A DNA stretch of 7,277 nucleotides. It comes from Bacteroidales bacterium (lineage in GTDB: Bacteria > Bacteroidota > Bacteroidia > Bacteroidales > WCHB1-69). Position numbers and translations under genes: made by a program. Location: the NCBI GenBank assembly GCA_017527945.1, contig JAFXPL010000136.1:1-7277 (forward strand), given 5' to 3'. The notes under the pieces were generated by a model. That model saw only the letters and a list, made by a program, of their open reading frames with translations. It was not told the DNA's origin and did no database searches. Of this stretch, positions 6,708 through 7,277 are shown piece after piece; within the stretch, counting starts at the first letter, position 1, and the number at the start of each line of letters is the position of its first letter.

Positions 6708-6738
6708 TCCTAACGGTGCCTTTTTGACAACGACCAAG

Positions 6739-6769
6739 CTCTCTTCCTTTTGCGAAGAGAGTTTTTTTT
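6739..6769 (+). terminator. Rho-independent terminator after the lipoprotein gene
   Basis: A perfect 8-bp stem pairs 6739-6746 (CTCTCTTC) with 6754-6761 (GAAGAGAG) around a 7-base loop. A run of eight T follows (6762-6769). Bases AAG before the stem can pair with the first T residues, extending it by up to three pairs. It ends the single-gene unit 32 bases after the stop codon. Confidence 0.9.
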
Positions 6770-6874
6770 GGACTGTGCCTTTTCCTCGAAGCCAGCCATG
6801 CGCCCTCCTCTTCATCCTGACACGCCACCGCATTTAGGACCAAAACGAACCATCCGCCCATACTGCAATTTTTG

Positions 6875-6882
6875 TACTTTTG
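6875..6882 (+). promoter_or_regulatory. Bacteroidota-type -7 box for the right-edge gene
   Basis: TACTTTTG matches TAnnTTTG exactly, in the common context TTGTACTTTTGC. No clear -33 TTG is visible at the expected spacing. Transcription should start near 6889, leaving only about 14 bases before ATG 6903. This supports that ATG over alternatives. Confidence 0.65.
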
Positions 6883-6902
6883 CCTCACGAAAATTTGAAC
6901 CT

Positions 6903-7277
6903 ATGTCCCCGAACGAACCCGATATTCTGCAACTCCGCCAAATGGTGGAGGAATCCGTCTCAAGGAAGATGAAGACCCCGGCCGACTTCCAGTTCCTCAC
7001 CGGCATCATCCAAGAGCGCTGCAAGGAGACCCTCGGCGTGACCACCCTCAAGCGCATCTGGGGCTATGTGGAGGGTTACGACACCACCCGCTACTCCACC
7101 CTCTCGGTCCTCGCCCGTTGCGTGGGTTTTCACGACTGGGACGATTTCCTGGCCAACCACGACCGCGCGGGCGAATCCTCGAACCCGGTGTTGGGCCGCG
7201 TCCTGCATCCCGACGAGATCCCGCAGGAGGGTTTTGTGCGCATCGCCTGGTCGCCCGACCGCCGTGTGCTGCTGCGC
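6903..7277 (+). CDS. Probable Bacteroidota DNA-binding/regulatory protein, N-terminal 125 codons, cut by the window edge
   Basis: The frame is open from ATG 6903 to the right edge. Residues 1-90 are helical and resemble the N-terminal region of a Bacteroidota protein group I remember only by motif: a leading helix, 'TPADFQFLTGIIQE' (25-38), 'TLKRIWGYVEGY' (48-59), and 'STLSVLARCVGFHDWDDF' (65-82). The 'TLKRxWGY...TLxxLAxxxGxxxWxxF' pattern looks like a helix-turn-helix-type fold, so DNA binding is plausible but not shown. From about 95 a second region starts. 'EGFVRIAWSPDRRVLLR' (109-125) looks like the opening of a small beta domain found in the same proteins. The gene has its own promoter, and a terminator separates it from the lipoprotein gene. 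The C-terminus is missing from the window. The target is unknown, and it may or may not act on its neighbours. Confidence 0.75.
   Translation, partial: MSPNEPDILQLRQMVEESVSRKMKTPADFQFLTGIIQERCKETLGVTTLKRIWGYVEGYDTTRYSTLSVLARCVGFHDWDDFLANHDRAGESSNPVLGRVLHPDEIPQEGFVRIAWSPDRRVLLR

Overview
The window reads as chromosomal DNA of a Bacteroidota bacterium, probably of the order Bacteroidales. The grounds are: three promoter-like TAnnTTTG (-7) boxes ahead of genes; no clear Shine-Dalgarno sequences; a C-terminal type IX secretion (T9SS) sorting domain on a secreted protease; a GTRA-type heptamer array between genes; and a DNA-binding-like protein of a type I associate with this phylum. Genes are fairly GC-rich with C/G-ending codons, and intergenic stretches are AT-richer. 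All clear genes are on the + strand. Genus cannot be told.

Layout. Positions 3-206 hold the C-terminal end of an IS1595-type (ISXO2-like) transposase that enters from the left. A long gene-free region follows (207-828). It contains an extremely strand-asymmetric C-rich tract (G-rich on the - strand, G-quadruplex-prone) and then a Bacteroidota-type promoter. Two peptidase genes come next, 15 bases apart and probably one transcript. The first is an M6-family (immune inhibitor A-like) metalloprotease, 526 aa, with a signal peptide and a T9SS sorting domain (829-2409). The second is a large two-halved M16 zinc peptidase, 969 aa, with a signal peptide (2425-5334). The unit ends with nine tandem heptamers and a strong rho-independent terminator.

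A separate unit with its own promoter (5497-5504) and terminator (6739-6769) encodes a 379-aa predicted lipoprotein (5568-6707). It has a von Willebrand factor A (vWA)-like fold whose parts seem to be in permuted order. The strand carrying the DxSxS metal-binding motif sits at the extreme C-terminus instead of the start, after an inserted beta-rich stretch. This is the most unusual feature of the window. At the right edge, a further promoter (6875-6882) precedes the first 125 codons of a probable Bacteroidota-specific DNA-binding or regulatory protein (6903 to the edge).

How they fit together: the M6 enzyme should be exported through Sec and the T9SS to the cell surface or medium. The M16 enzyme should work in the periplasm or at the envelope. 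Together they suggest protein or peptide breakdown in the cell envelope and outside it. The lipoprotein and the regulator are separate transcription units, and nothing in the sequence ties them to the peptidases beyond adjacency.
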